Assembly: GCA_012845835.1 (NCBI GenBank)
Contig: JABAKD010000009.1
Location: forward strand, 4,440,904 to 4,504,903
Length of the DNA: 64,000 nucleotides
Direction: 5' to 3'
DNA from: Undaria pinnatifida
Lineage: Eukaryota; Sar; Phaeophyceae; Laminariales; Alariaceae
Of this stretch, positions 1 to 12,292 are shown in pieces (the first letter of the stretch is position 1; the number at the start of each line of letters is the position of its first letter). Position numbers and translations under genes: made by a program. The notes below the pieces were generated by a model, which had not been told where the DNA came from, searched no databases, and saw only the letters and a list, made by a program, of their open reading frames with translations.

Positions 1-270
1 GGGCATCCAAAACAAAAAACTAAGACCAACGAACAGCTAACGACAGTCCCGCAGGAGGAAACCCGGCCACCGGGTCAAAACCCGCTGTATGTCACATATC
101 ATTCAAACCATTGTCATTGTAACAATGGCCGCAGTCAAACGATTGCCATTGCCAGAAACAAGAATGCCAAGTAGCGCCCTACTCACCCATGCCCCTCAAA
201 TTAGCGTGGGGTAGCGGCCTGACAAATTATTCCTCGCTTGACTCAAACGTGGTATTCATCGAACAATGCA
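1..270 (-). repeat. 3' LTR of Copia A (cut by window edge)
   Basis: The reverse complement matches the start of the LTR at 61249 onward. Shared segments include the GAGGGGCATGGGT and AGTAGGGCGCTAC blocks and the GCGGCCATTGTTACAAT block. The LTR start is placed at the TG at 270-269 by comparison with 61249/61251, where a AAAGGG polypurine tract precedes TG. The R-U5 part lies beyond the window. Confidence 0.8.
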
Positions 271-285
271 TATACCCCATACTCA

Positions 286-890
286 TCACCAAACAGTAGG
301 TTCGACAAACATCTTACAGTCAGATTTAAAAGGGGTCACAGCAAGGCATTTCGTCAACATATCCGCTTGCTGCTCTTCCGAGACTACGAATTGAATATCA
401 ACTTTCTTGGCACGAAGTAGCTCTCGGACGAAATGGAAACGCACATTTATGTGCTTGCTCCGTGCAGAACTACGAGGGTTCTCAGCCGATGCCATGGCCC
501 CCTGATTGTCTTCGAAAACTCGAACACATGATCCGGTTTTCTCTGGACAAACGAAAGATAATACTGCCCCCGCAACCAGAGCCTCCTTCACGCCCTCACC
601 CAGGGCTACATACACTGCTTCTGCTGTAGAAACAACGTAACGCACCTCTGCGTGCTACTTGCCCAACTGACGGCAGCACCCCTTAAGGTATTTACCGTTC
701 CCGACACCGAGCGCCTGTCATTCGACTTACCAGCGTAGTCAACATCGCCATATGCAGCCAGATCTAATCCCGAACACCTTACAAAATTCATACCCATACC
801 CCTCGTCCCGTGGAGGTATGCTATGTTCTTCACAACTTCTTTCCAGTGCCTGTCGGTGGGGTTGTGAAAATGGCGCGCCACAGCTCGCAC
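286..890 (-). pseudogene. Copia A RNase H domain
   Basis: The C-terminal part is open from 645 to 286 and includes the motifs STAEAVYVALGEGVKEAL, CVRVFEDNQGAM and SARSKHINVRFHFVREL, the usual end of a Copia RNase H (conserved DN and the KHIDVRxHFVRE-like block). The N-terminal part is in an overlapping frame (890-606) with a YGDVDYAGKSNDRRSVSG block. A frameshift around 640 separates the two. The same domain, better preserved, lies at 60667-61244. Confidence 0.85.
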
Positions 891-1050
891 CGCCTTCTAG
901 AGTCTGGCAAAATCATGTACAACAGTCACATCAGACTGCCCACAGCATTCCTGTACGGCCAGTCTACCTTGGGTTCGCCCTCCTCTCTTGAACCTAGTTC
1001 AACGCCAGGGGTCGCGTACATGTCAGAGGGCGAGTTCACACCATATCGAT

Positions 1051-1562
1051 TCAGCATGATTTTATCGAAAAACGATTCAGCATGGTTTCAACGACAGCAT
1101 TCTGCGTGATCTCCAACGTGCCCAATTCCCAGTTTCGCTTGAAAGCACAACCAGTGCACCAAGTTAATTCGCCTAGGTTATTCGTGGGAAACTTTGTTTT
1201 TTTTGCGGTATGGAAGTCTCTGCACGCGTCGTCCGATCCTGCAGTCACAATGTCAACTACATGAACGGCCATAATCAGTTCTACCTTACCATCCATAACC
1301 ATGCGAAAAGCATAGGAACTCGTCCTACTCCTTCTGGAGAACCACTCGGCATGCACACGTTTGACTTCCCTGTATTTTTTTCTTCAGCGGATCCTCCGGC
1401 CATCATGGCCATTGCATCCTCCGTCGTCCAGGATGAATTAGCCAGTATACTCCCATACTCCGTCCACGTTTGCACTGCCGCAGACATCGCGTTCTCGATC
1501 ACACGCTGTCGTTGAACAGATTCAACCTGCAGGCGTTGGCTTTGACCCCAGGTCCGGCCCAT
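1051..1562 (-). pseudogene. Copia A reverse transcriptase remnant, internally deleted
   Basis: The downstream part (1356-1051) contains MAVHVVDIVTAGSDDA, where the catalytic Y/V-x-D-D box reads V-V-D, so one catalytic Asp is lost. It continues with NNLGELTWCTGCAFKR and a TLEITQNAVVETML block. The upstream part (1562-1281) aligns to the sequence just before the RT in the element at 58862. Between them about 0.5 kb that is present at roughly 59770-60260 is missing, removing the N-terminal RT motifs. It cannot be an active polymerase. Confidence 0.75.
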
Positions 1563-2047
1563 TACTGTCGGGGGTAGCCGTCCCCCCAGCTACTGAGCTA
1601 CTCAGCTGCCCTGCCCGACAGGACCGTTGGGGACGTTCGCTGTTCCCTTGGTCGGTGCCGGAGGCTGCTCATGCGTTTGAGCCGCTTTCGGCTCTCCCCG
1701 CCGGGACCAAGGAGGCGTCCACCGCGCCCCCTTGAGACGAGTCCATCGTCTCGGCTCTGTTCCGTCGCCAGCACCGCCGGCGACAGGAGCCTCCTGTAAG
1801 TTCTATTAATGTCGGGGGTAGCCGTCCCCACCTACTGAGCTCGTGAGCTTCCCTGCCCGGCAGGACCGTTGGGGACGTTCGCTCTTCCCTTGATCGGTGC
1901 CGGAGGCTGCTCACGCATCTGAGGCGCTTTCGGTCCTCCCTGCCGGAAACGAAGAGGCGTCCACCGCGCCCCCTTGAGACGAGTCCATCGTCTCGGCTGT
2001 TCCGTCGCCAGCATCGCCGGCGACAGGAGCCTCCTGTACGTTATCTT
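1563..2047 (-). repeat. Tandem duplication, two units of about 241-244 bp, inside Copia A
   Basis: Two nearly identical units (about 1563-1806 and 1807-2047) each carry a GTCGGGGGTAGCCGTCCC block, a GGACCGTTGGGGACGTTCGCT block and a CGCCCCCTTGAGACGAGTCC block. Related fragments of the GGCGACAGGAGCCTCCTGT motif recur up to about 2100. The stretch codes the variable linker between integrase and reverse transcriptase. Element 58862-61773 holds one copy of the related sequence (about 59290-59540). Confidence 0.85.
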
Positions 2048-2185
2048 GCAAGCACGCATGCAAATCACCAGCATCGCCGGCAGCAGGTGTCTCCTGTGAG
2101 CGCTTCCGAAAGGCCGCGTTCAGATCAAACCCCCACCTCACGTCGAGATCGGTCAGGCGAGCCACATCTTCGTCCTTCTCGTCCA

Positions 2186-3232
2186 TTACCTCCCCCCCAA
2201 ACCTCCATCAGAAGTGCTCTCACCGTTGGTCTCAGACCTCCCCTCTTCCTGTAGCAGGGAGTCACGCATCGGGGCAAGTACAGGTGGTGAAGGCGACACG
2301 CGCTGCCAGGTGACATGGCGCGTGATACGCAGAGTACGGTGTTTGGTCAGCACTCGTACGGCGTCTCGGGGGTGGTTAGGCGCAGGGCCCAGGTAAAAAC
2401 AGTCCTGTGGTTTTAACAGAGACTTGATTTTCCTCTTCACCTTGCAGTAGCCAGGCTTAAGGAAAGGTAGAGGAACTACCGGGGAGGGGTTACCGTACCA
2501 CATCTCGTACGGCTACTTGTTTGCGGGGTTAGCGGACATTGTCGCGCGGTTATGAGGAATGCACGCCGAGAGCGACGCTTCAGCCCACAATGATTTAGTT
2601 GCCGGAATTTTTGCGAAGGGCAAAATCTCACCAGCTTGGATTCGACCCGCCACTGCGGCCGTCTCAATAAAACTTAGCGCGCGCTCGGCTACCCCATTGT
2701 ATTGGGGACTGTCGGCCGTGGTGAATTCTTGCTCAATGCATTGCGATCTACAGAGGTGGCCAAACGTCTCCCCGTAAAATTTTACTTCCCCCATCGGATC
2801 GGACGGTCGCCACCTGTGACGGGACACCAGTCACACGAGTGTCCGAGAGGAATTCGAGTGGAATTGGTTGAACGTTTTCGCGGCGTCCGATTTGTGACGC
2901 ATAAAGTACACCCACGTTTAACATGAAAAATCGTCGCGCACGATGAGAGTATAACGCTTTCCTACGTCAGACTTTACCACCTTAGGCCCACTCGAATGTA
3001 GAAAAACCTTCTCGAGCTTCTTATCTGCTCAAGTGTATGTGGACCGATTGATACCTCGACGGAGACCCTTTGCCATGGGGCACCCTTTGCACTCTAACAG
3101 CTTTCCCTCGAGATCGACCCCTTGCTGCTCCGCGGTCTTGCGGGGCAGTGCCTCGTCGGAGTGTCCGGCCACGCAGTGGTAGTCGTTTATGTTGACGACG
3201 GGCTTGTTTGGCAGTTTTCTTGGGGCGAGCAC
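2186..3232 (-). pseudogene. Copia A GAG-pre-integrase and integrase core
   Basis: 3232-3029 encodes the pre-integrase HHCC zinc region: H...H in HCVAGHSDEALPRK and C-x2-C in LLECKGCPMAKG. 2827-2513 encodes the integrase C-terminal catalytic part with SPQYNGVAERAL, whose Glu is the last D,D-35-E residue. 2503-2186 gives the basic region after the catalytic core (LKPGYCKVKRKIKSLL). Stops and frame changes separate the three pieces. The central catalytic Asp region (about 2830-3030) is not readable in one frame. Confidence 0.8.
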
Positions 3233-3521
3233 CGCACAGGCATCTCCCCTACTGCTTCAGTCGACCCGGTAGCGGTAAAGGCTGTACAGGTTACCGGTCA
3301 ACGGAAACACGATCGAACGCTCAGACTTGATCTTTACTACATTCCATGCTGGACGTCCTTCAAAAGTGTGACCGTGCTGCACGAAAGTGGGTAGGGAAAA
3401 TTGATGATATCGGGGGTCTGGCACGTGCGCAACATTCCTCAGCGTTACTCGTACAAGACCGTTTCCGGATGGAAAGACAGAGTTAATATCGCCGTATCTT
3501 TCGATCGTGCGAGTTGAGCCA

Positions 3522-4334
3522 TCAGCAATGCGCAGGTTTTTTTATTGCACTCTCTCTATAGTTGACCATGCCACCTGCGGAAGGGGTCATGTGAGTAGAC
3601 GCTCCACTATCGCAAATCCAGGCCTCATCCCCTACTTGCCAAGGCGACTCCCCTTCCCCCTTTTCGCCCGAAATATTACTGCACTTGCCTGTCTCTCTGG
3701 CCTTGAAAACTTGAGTATCTACCGCATCTGAATAATCATCGTCGTCCGACGCCGCCAGCACAGCTTCCTCTTTTTTTGTGGGGGAGACAACAGCAGCGTG
3801 GCCCCACCCGTGGTATCTGCTGCATAGCTCCTCCGAGCAGTCGATCCTCCAACTGCACTTCTTGCCACACCTGTGGCATCTGACCTCGGTGGCACCACCA
3901 TCGGCGGCTTTGGCGCTGCGGCCACCACCGCCGGCAGCCGCGGCCGAGCCACCACCGTCCTCGTTGGTGCCTTTACCGCCGCGTCCTCGCTGTTCCCGAC
4001 GTCCACATTTTGCTTTTCCGCGACCTCCACTTTTCCGGTGGGCACCGCCGCCGGGCCATTTTCTTTGACCCCCATCATCGCCGCCGGCGAACATAGCATG
4101 GCCGGCATGGCCAGCATTGGACCCCTTCTTCCAGGTTCCAGAAAGTCGGTGATGCAGTTCTCGCACAGCCTTGATGATGTCATCGCGGCCAATACTGTCA
4201 CGAGATGCAAGGTTCCTTGCCTCCACCTCGTATTTGGCAGGCAGAGCGTCAATGGAAATGGTGTACAGCATGTGGTCATCGAGGGTCATTCCTGCTGTGC
4301 GCATTTCTGCGGCAAGATCTTTGATCCTGCCCAT
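3522..4334 (-). pseudogene. Copia A gag C-terminal half with zinc knuckle and protease start
   Basis: This is one open frame of 270 residues. Residues 1-60 have the Copia gag pattern (MGRIKDLAAEMRTAGMTL, LPAKYEVEARNLASRD). A Gly/Ala/Lys-rich linker follows, then a knuckle-like CHRCGKK...C...H...W block (near residue 155-180), and near the end the aspartic-protease motif WICDSGASTHMTPS with the catalytic D-S-G intact. It is the best preserved part of the element. The zinc knuckle is irregular (CX2CX4WX3CX4CXRYHGWGH). Confidence 0.85.
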
Positions 4335-5132
4335 CTCTTGTAGAGGGTTACTCCCTGGTGCAAAATAAAAACTATTGAGGCGGCGGGAGAGGTCAGATTT
4401 GGCCCCCGTCGTTTATGGGCCGTACCACGCGAGGAGCGCGTCCCACGCTTTCCTCGGCGTGGTGCACCTGTGCAAGAGAGTCTGCTCGCCCTTGCTCTTC
4501 AGGACCGTGGATTAAAAACTCCAAGAGAGTCCATGTATGTGTACACGTTCGCGGTTGTACCCCCTTCCGAACAGTACCGAGGTTTCGGTATCCAATTCCC
4601 CTACGGGAACGTACTGGGGTAGATCCGACACAAACGCAGATTAGAAACCTACTCCTTTGGCGTAGTACCTGGCGTCTCTGGTCCAGGCAGTGAATTTCGG
4701 GCTTTTTCCCACTAAATTGTGTGACAGCGGTGTGTTTGAGAGCAAGTCTAAGTAGAGGCATATCATATCCTACTCCCAACTCATCGCCGGGGTATGACCC
4801 CCATTTTCCAACCCCCCGTGTCCGATCTGACTGACCCCTTGCTGGGCCAGCCTTGACCGGAACAGCGGCTTCCCTGCGTCCCGTCACTCCAACACTACGC
4901 GAGGCATCCTCACGAAAAGTCGTCTCTGTTACTGATGTTGTATCCTCGCGCTCCGCCCAGCAGCAGAAATTTTTCGTGCCACAGCAGTGGGTTCAGCCCC
5001 TTGTTGGCCACTCCTTTCAGCAGCGCTGCCCTCATTGCTGCTGAACCACGACTGGCCGTTGTTCCTCATGAGCTCGGCCATCATCTCCCTCATATCTTGC
5101 ATCATCGATGCTTGTCTATCCTTTATCATCAA
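4335..5132 (-). pseudogene. Copia A gag N-terminal region, frameshifted
   Basis: 5132-4929 codes a Met/Gln/Arg-rich start (MMIKDRQASMMQDMREMMAE), typical of a gag N-terminus with coiled-coil character. 4887-4393 is open but out of frame with the downstream gag, and reading the alternative frames gives the missing gag helices. No ribosomal frameshift site was recognised. The breaks look like decay. Confidence 0.55.
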
Positions 5133-5235
5133 CTGTAGCTCATTCCTCAGCTGCTGAATCTCCTCCGAGGAGTTTCTTTCCTGTGCAGATATCCTTGGCT
5201 CCTGGTACCCGAACTTCTACCTTCAAGCTACTAGT

Positions 5236-5475
5236 GTGTTCGTAGAGTCCAAGCCTGGATGCTCTGACCGCCTCGCGGTCTGTCGAGTGTTCTTATCTCC
5301 GTTGTATTACAGGACAGAGAGGGGAGAAGGAGCAGAGAGTGGAGTGCTGGAGCTCTCCTCTTATGAGAGAAGTTGCATAAAAACGCCTACGAATGTATAC
5401 GCAACCCTCTACAATAGCTTTAACCGTGCTGTGACGATCCAAACTAACAACCTTCCTCGCTGTTACCTAACTCGG
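5236..5475 (-). repeat. Partial 5' LTR of Copia A
   Basis: The reverse complement matches 61550-61773. Shared blocks are TTAGTTTGGATCGTCACAGC, TAGGCGTTTTTATGCA, the CTCATAAGAGGA-like region and the closing ACTCTACGA. The LTR end is placed near 5236 because the two copies diverge there. Beyond about 5475 the U3 half present at 1-270 is not found, so the right LTR is truncated or replaced. Confidence 0.7.
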
Positions 5476-8400
5476 GAGGCTGATTGTCAAACAAGTTAAT
5501 TTCTTACTCGTACAAGTCCTCAAAAATGTCTGCCTGCTGGGATTGGTCGTGGAACACTGCTGCTGATTTTGTCCCCACAGCGTCACGAAATTACTCCTTG
5601 TTCGACGAGACGGTGGACCCAGCCATGCGACGCATTGGCGGCGAATCGGCGTTGTTTTTTGTAGTGGTGCACGCAGTGTGTGCTCTGTTCTCCGACCATT
5701 ACCGATTGCAGTTCGTCACTCAGAGCTGGGAGCTATTTTGGAAGTCTTCCCCGTGAGGATGCAGGTTGGTCAGGTGTCATTTTACCCACCAACGTCGTTA
5801 TTGCGGCTAAACTTCGACAAACAAACCCTCTGAGCAAAGCTACCTCTGAGCATTTCACTGTTTCACATATTTTTCCCAAACTCGTTGCTCTGAAGCATTT
5901 TTTGGTGTGATCGTCCTATTCATGTTTTTTGTACAAACTAAACTACCGTTGTTCGCATGCCCATTTCTGTATGTTCATGACCGTGTACCTACGCTGGATA
6001 CGTGGCCGACCGTTGAGTATGAATTGCCCGCCTTTTCAATGTCGAACGGTACTCCATATGAATTACAGGCAATTGTCTGAGAGCGTCAAGAAGTAGATTC
6101 AATCCCCAGCGTCAGAAATAAAAACTATCCATGTTTTACATCGATCCAACGGCGTCGGTAAACAACATTCAGTTTCGTAAGTTGGAATCCCCCGAGTGCA
6201 TACACGTAATATTTTTTTTTTTAGGGACTATTTCTTGTGAACAATTGACTTTCGGTAAGCGCCAGAGCGTGTCTTATAAACAGTCCATGGAAATCGAAGA
6301 GGAGTGGCATTCGTGAACCCTCTGCGCGATGAAAAAATCAAGGCGAAAACCGGGGGGGGGGGGGGGGGGGGGGGCGGACGACACCTGTGATTACGGCATG
6401 TCGAGAAGCTGGAAAGTAAAAGTGCGAAAAAAAAAAATACAGTCATAATATCAAAAGGTTGAATGTCGAGTACTATCATGTGGCGCTATCGACCCCCGTC
6501 GTTTCTACTTCCGGTAAACTAGCCAAACCCAAAAAAATATGATGTCGTTGTCGGAATGGTGCTATCGGCCACTATCATCACGCTGTCAACGTCTTGGAAG
6601 AGTCTCGTTGAGCGGACCGCGTCAGACGCAGAACCCGTGTAGTGGGTTTACCGCGTTCACTCACTTGTATCACCGCTCCATGACACGTGCTACGATAGAC
6701 GTAGCACTGATTATTGGTCTGTTCTTCTTCTTAATCACCGGGCGTTTTAGGTTTCACCCGAGATCGTCGGAATGTAAATTCCTGTTCAGCAAATTGAAAC
6801 TTTGTTTCTTCAAGGGGGGAGATTAATTCTGCCGGCGGCCGAGTAACGGCCCCCGACGAAGCTATTTCTCGCTGGTGGTAACGGTTTGCAGTGAACGGCC
6901 CAGTTTTCGAGGCCTAGGGGATTTAACGAACGTTTGACAAATCCCTGCCGGAATGACTATAATTCGAAAGTGGGAGGAATTACGCGAACGAAAGGTTCAA
7001 CGCCTGCCCTATGCTCCGAATAGGGATATCGTTACAACAATATGTAATACGATACTCCCTGGCGCCCTTGTCAAGAGACAGGGAGTGTGTCAAGGCACCC
7101 CAAAGCAGAACTGAAGACGGATTCCAATATGGACCTTTCGATTTACGAGCAAAAATAGCACCGAGTGTTACCACAACGAACGAAACACGCACAGTGAATC
7201 TGTCAAAAAAAGGTGCTAAATAAACATTATAATAACAACCCAACGCCAAGCCATTCGAAGCCGGAATAGCACTGATGGTGAGAAACCCGAAAGCGATACC
7301 GGCCGTTTGATTAATATACAGCTTACAATCAGCGGTTTGACAAACCAATGGTGGAAATATCTCGGACAATCGAAGACACTGCCGAACAACATGTAACACC
7401 AACGCTATTCCATCCGAGTCAGAACAACCCCGGTCAACTAGTGTCAGGGGTTTTGACTCAATTTCTACGCACCTCAAACGAGGAAACACCCACAACAATC
7501 AAGGTATGAAATTCTTGAAGAAAACACCCCCGACAATCAATCGAATAAAATTCTTATACACCACCGCATTCCAACCGACGCAAAATGCTGGTCAACCACG
7601 CACAGACGAAACAAAGTAAACGGGGGAACTTCGGCCAAATGATGATGCTAGAGGTTAGACGCAGTGTCTAGACACCCCCAAAAAGAAAGTACACTCCCCA
7701 ACAATTAATGTAAGAAATGACTCAACACGTGCGACTCGACAGGATCTCGTTGGATTATATCAGGCTTTAACAACTTGATGCAGTGTCACGACAGAAAAAA
7801 TCGAACTTGGATTCGAAATGAATATCTAAATCACCCTTCGACTCATGCAGCCAGACGTGTGTCGTCATACGCTGACATCACTCTTCGTCTCAGGTATGAT
7901 GGGAATATACTTTTTTTTGTATGCTCCGGCGAAGGGGGAAAAATATTACCCTACGGACGCATAGTTGTTGTTTCGCTGTTGCTCTCGCATTCACTCGTAT
8001 AATCAAGTCCGTGGTCACAGCATCAACTCCTGTCACTCTGGAGTGCAAGAATATTCCAGGAAAAATCAAAGCAAATCAAACGCGTGGTGCACTTCTATAT
8101 CACAGCTGAAGCAATGTATACATCCGCCTAAACATACACGAGGTATATAAAAAGGCATCGGAAGTAAGCCTATTTATGTACACGCCACACCCACACTGTT
8201 ATTTTATATCTATTTTATTTATCCTCCAGCGGATGGGGAAAACGAAAGCTTATGCTCATCACACTTCCACGTATGTTCATACACGCCGTGTGTCGATTGA
8301 ACTCAACTGCTTTCGCAAGCCAAGTACACACGAACCAGCTTTCGCATCTGAAATCACTACAACAACGTATGCCAATACAGAAATGTATGGATATAGTACG

Positions 8401-9660
8401 ACACAACAAAAGATTGCTGCGCAGGGCGTGAGCATTTGTCATCAATGTGTAGTTGCAGTACATACATGCTGTGGTGCTTTAGTTGCCGGTATATGGCTTG
8501 TACTTCCGTCTGGCATATGCCAGCACCATCTATGGAGAGACCGCTATTACTGCTACTCTGTTGCTCTCACGGGTTGCATCGGGATAATAAATTATGGCAC
8601 TTAGCGCTACAAAGTGCACACAAGGACATACCTATGTGTTGTCGGATGACGACATCGATCACCAGCAAGACAAGCCATTTTCTGTTTGTCGCAACGCGCG
8701 CGTCATGCATATTCACGGTAGTGCAACCTATATGGTATTATTATCATCATAGAAGTGCTCGTTGTGGACATTTTCACCGATAGCTGGTTATATATCGACG
8801 AATCTTTGGAAGCTCTTGCAGGAGGGGGGGGGGTGGACGGCGTTAAACGGACATTTTTAAATAATGAAAATGCACTGTCGAAGATGTATTACCTACAAAC
8901 GTAGGTAACGGGGCTGACGGTTGACAACGGCAGGGAATCCCTCCCAACATGCGATATCTACTGGGGGTATTCTAAAGAAGTAGCTGCTGCGGCACTATGA
9001 CTGTATTTAGCGTCAGTCAACACTATTGTGCAGCGCGAGCAAGAGAACACAATGCCAAATACACTGCGAACTAGGCCTGCTACGCACGACAAGAATAATA
9101 ATACATATAGACTAGTCAAGTCTACAACAACAAAAAAACATGTGGTTACTCAAATGAGCGCGCCGCCAGAATTCCAAGCTCAAAGTTTCAATTGTACACC
9201 AATACTTCTTGCTGCAATAGAGCGAGACGCCACGGGGGCATCGCTCGGTACTGTCGAATGACATCATCGATCAACAGCAGCAACACCAGCTTCCTTCTGC
9301 GCGTCAGAACACGCGCGGTATTATTGATATTCACAGTAGTGTTTGCAACACATGGGTAGAGGGAGATGCAATGGAATACGCACCAGTACATCATTAACCA
9401 AACCCAGCAATGGTTAGGCTTAACTGACTGGACCGAGTCCGGCAGGGGCTCTCATGGCCATGAATTTATTTAGGGGGTAACCTCGCGGAAAGTCCCACAC
9501 CACCACCCCGAATGAAGACACATACCAGCCCGACTGATGACGTTCCGGGTGGCGATCTCCGCTCCACCTCACTGGTACTATCGACAAATATATTCGTCTG
9601 GGCGAAAACACTTTACAAACCGTGGACACCTCGTAAGAACGTAATCAGGACAACATTCAC
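5476..9660. other. Intergenic stretch, no gene recognised
   Basis: The open frames here are short and show no family I know. A 22-base G run lies at 6353-6374. Two direct-repeat-like blocks (ACACCC, then ACAATCAA, then AAATTCTT) lie at 7487-7560. A minus-strand frame of 172 codons (7498-6980) has hydrophobic stretches but no domain, no supporting splice pattern and no copy elsewhere in the window. I do not call it a gene. Confidence 0.6.
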
Positions 9661-9664
9661 TTTC

Positions 9665-9932
9665 GACCCAGGCTACGGTAGGGGGGTCCCGTTTTGGACC
9701 TTTTATTTCAGTGGCCAGGGGCCACTCGCGCGATTAACCCCTTTGTTCCTATGCGATATTACGTTTCTTCTTGTTTTACATTGGCGAAATTAATCCGCAA
9801 TGCAAAGGTGATCTAAGCTGCGCCAAAACAAGTGCCTAAACCATCTTCATTCGTAGGGTACAGAGGCACTCGTGCGAGTTGCTCAAACACATCAGTGAAA
9901 ATGGGCGTACCCCCCCTACCGTGGCCTTGGTC
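9665..9932 (+). mobile_element. MITE family 1, copy 1 (268 bp, TSD TTTC)
   Basis: Terminal inverted repeats begin GACCCAGGCTACGGTAGGGG and end CCCTACCGTGGCCTTGGTC. The direct 4-bp TTTC flanks it at 9661-9664 and 9933-9936. No coding sequence is present. It is closely similar over its whole length to 47786-48054 and, inverted, to 54695-54963. Subterminal palindromic boxes (ACTCGCGCGA..., ACTCGTGCGAGT) lie just inside both ends. Confidence 0.92.
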
Positions 9933-9939
9933 TTTCCTG

Positions 9940-11760
9940 TCATGCAGAGGTCTGACGTTATGGGGCTTTACATACCGGCAGTAGTAGTCTAGACCCCTGA
10001 GTGACAGTGCAGTGTCAGGACAGAGTACGTCGATTCTAAATGAATGAAGCGGATAGTTGTTGTTGGGTCAACCTGGGGCTTGGGTTAACGGATCGAAACA
10101 TACGAGTTTAAGAGTGGAAGAACGAGAGTTTTGGGGGGGTTCCATGTTGGATAGCGGGACGTTTGGTACGGGGTAGTATAGTCTAGAGGTAAATATAAGT
10201 TCCAAATAATGGTGAGAAAATTATTCATAAGGTTATGCCACACACAAACAATCAAGTACGGAGCTGTGTGAAGCGGGGAATCTCCAGTACAGCGTACTAA
10301 CCAAGACCAAAAAGCTAACGGGCGAGGCTCAGCGCGAGTTGGGGGGGACCGGGGGATAGAGTAAGGGACGTCAGGGAGTTTGTCAAGTTTGTTCGGTAGG
10401 GTATTTTTGGTTGATTGTGGGGTGCTGCACTGAAGGGTGAACATTGTCAAGAGCAGCAGTCCTCGGCAGGAACGAGCAAGGATGGCGGGCGTCACCCCGA
10501 CCCAACAACACGACGAGAAGCAGAACTACCTGGCGGGGGGCCCAGGCCCTACCCAGATATCGACCTCGGGAGGCGGAAAAACCTGGGGCGTATAAGACGA
10601 TACAAACGAGGGGAAAGTGCACCGGAATACAATCGCTAACCGAAGCGCGTCTATCTAGTAGAAGCGTGGAGTTCCCGGAGGTTAAATCACAAGCACTTGA
10701 CGGAGCCCACAGGCGGCTTGGTAGAGGGGGGCACGGGTTGGGTGGTACTACTCGCACGTCCCCAGGCAAAGAACGAAGTAGTTCATTTGGCACCACCGCA
10801 AGCACACCAACCCCATCCAACACGTGCCACCCCAGCAACGTCCCTAAATGTTTCCGGGCGATAAACCACCGAACCCCTCATTGGCGGATGGAGGGAGTTC
10901 GTATCAGCCGGAGGCAAGGGCGGGGTGAGGTAAAGGCCACCGGGCAGCTTTGAACGGGCCAAACCCCAATCACCGTGGGGTCAGGTAGGAGTGCCACAGC
11001 AGTGATCGGCATCGAGCGTGGGCACCGCAGCGGCAGTATGGCACAGGCGCACCACAGCAGCCAGACGAGGCACCACAGCAAAGACGGGCGGCAGTAGTGA
11101 GGGAGGGGGTGCGAGATACACCAACAGCAGCAGCAGCAGCCGGGTTGGCAACGGCTGCCTCTAAGCGTGGGTGCACCACAGCAACAGCAGAAACATGCGT
11201 GGCTACCCAAGCAGTCGCAAAGTTGGGGCCCTCCACAGCAGGCCACAGCAAGGGTAGGGACCAGGACAGAGGGAGGGCGTTAGGGAAGAGATGCGGCAGC
11301 AACAGCCGCCACGCACGAACCAACAACAGCAGTCAGCCATGGCTACACAGGAGGGGATTCTAGGAAATGCGTGCGTGTGAGTCAAGATATTCAGGACAGT
11401 GGCAGTAGCAGATGGGAGCACCGTATGGCCGTGGAAATGAGGGAGGTGAGGGGTAAGCTCTGGAGAGATGGGTTTTTGGAGGATGTAACCGCAACGGCAT
11501 CAGGAACCGGGCACGGAATGGAAAGAAGGGCGCGGCACATAATATAGCAACAGGCCGCAGTTCGGGGGGGGGGGGGGGGGAAGGTGTCGGATTTTCCTTC
11601 CGGGGGCACGGTTCGGAAGGGGTAGGGGGAAGGTAGGAGGGGGTGGGGGACGGGTGAGCAGGGGGTCGGGAAGGATACTGCGACCCACGCTAGAGGTGAC
11701 ATCCTTCTTTTTTGTTACGATCCTCTTGTGAGGAGCTCTCCAGATATCTCACTCAAACGT
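9940..11760. other. Low-complexity G-rich and CAG-rich stretch
   Basis: Long frames are open on both strands at once because of composition: CAG/AGC repeats (11040-11360) and G-runs (11564-11580). The predicted peptides are poly-Cys, poly-Pro or poly-Ala on opposite strands. No domain is visible and no gene is called. Confidence 0.6.
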
Positions 11761-11911
11761 TGATATTCCATTTTTTTACGAAACGGTAGTGCAACCCGAC
11801 GAACACAAAAAACAATTTGGCATCATTTTTTGCTTGTATAGACCTGTGCCCATTGCTCTCATGTATGTCCTCCGAGCATGGAAACCTGTGATTAGTTGCC
11901 AATCCGGGCAG

Positions 11912-11997
11912 GTGCGATGTACGTTTTTCAGGAAGAAATCATTAACGTCTACGCCGACACGTATTTCATCAGCAACACAGCCGGCAACAACGCGCAG
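11912..11997 (+). pseudogene. Pmp-like beta-helix repeat exon 1
   Basis: After a CAG acceptor (AG at 11910-11911) the phase-1 reading gives GAMYVFQEEIINVYADTYF, then ISNTAGNNAQ, followed by a GTGAGG donor at 11998. This is the GAxY...G/A-x-T-x-F-x-x-N-x-A pattern of Pmp-like right-handed beta-helix repeats. The exon is 86 nt rather than 84 nt, so splicing to the next phase-1 exon would shift the frame. It is either decayed or uses another donor. Confidence 0.6.
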
Positions 11998-12292
11998 GTG
12001 AGGGTCACCCCGTATTTGGTATTACCGTACATGCTAGGGTATGAGCGTTGCTCTCCGTCAACCTGACGTGGAGGCGGTTCATGGATTGTTCTTCACGCCA
12101 AGCGCGTTGTCAACAGCTTGAAAACATCACGCGGGCGCACCTCTGATAGGCATCATGCGCTCACCCGCCATCGAACGTATCCCACAAAGATTGAATTTGT
12201 TCGAGAATATCGCTCACAGCTACCTGTGGAGATAAGTATCATGTTTTTTTTGTTTCACCTCAACGTTCCCGATGCTATTTGCCTGCCCACAG

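Larger units (their letters stand above)
1..5475 (-). mobile_element. Ty1/Copia LTR retrotransposon A, decayed, minus strand
   Basis: Reading from right to left there is a partial 5' LTR, gag, protease, GAG-pre-integrase, integrase, a shortened reverse transcriptase, RNase H and the start of the 3' LTR. This is the Copia order, with integrase before reverse transcriptase. The frame is broken many times, so the element cannot act on its own. The 3' LTR and polymerase are clearly related to the plus-strand element at 58862-61773, which defines one family in opposite orientations at the two window edges. The right LTR keeps only its distal half. Confidence 0.9.

Noticed and set aside
6980-7498. 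172-codon minus-strand open frame
   Set aside because: No domain, no copy, no splice context. Isolated open frame in otherwise non-coding DNA.
10383-11420. Cys-, Pro- or Gln-rich genes in the CAG-rich stretch
   Set aside because: Frames are open on both strands because of CAG/CTG repeats. No start context, domain or splice signal supports one.
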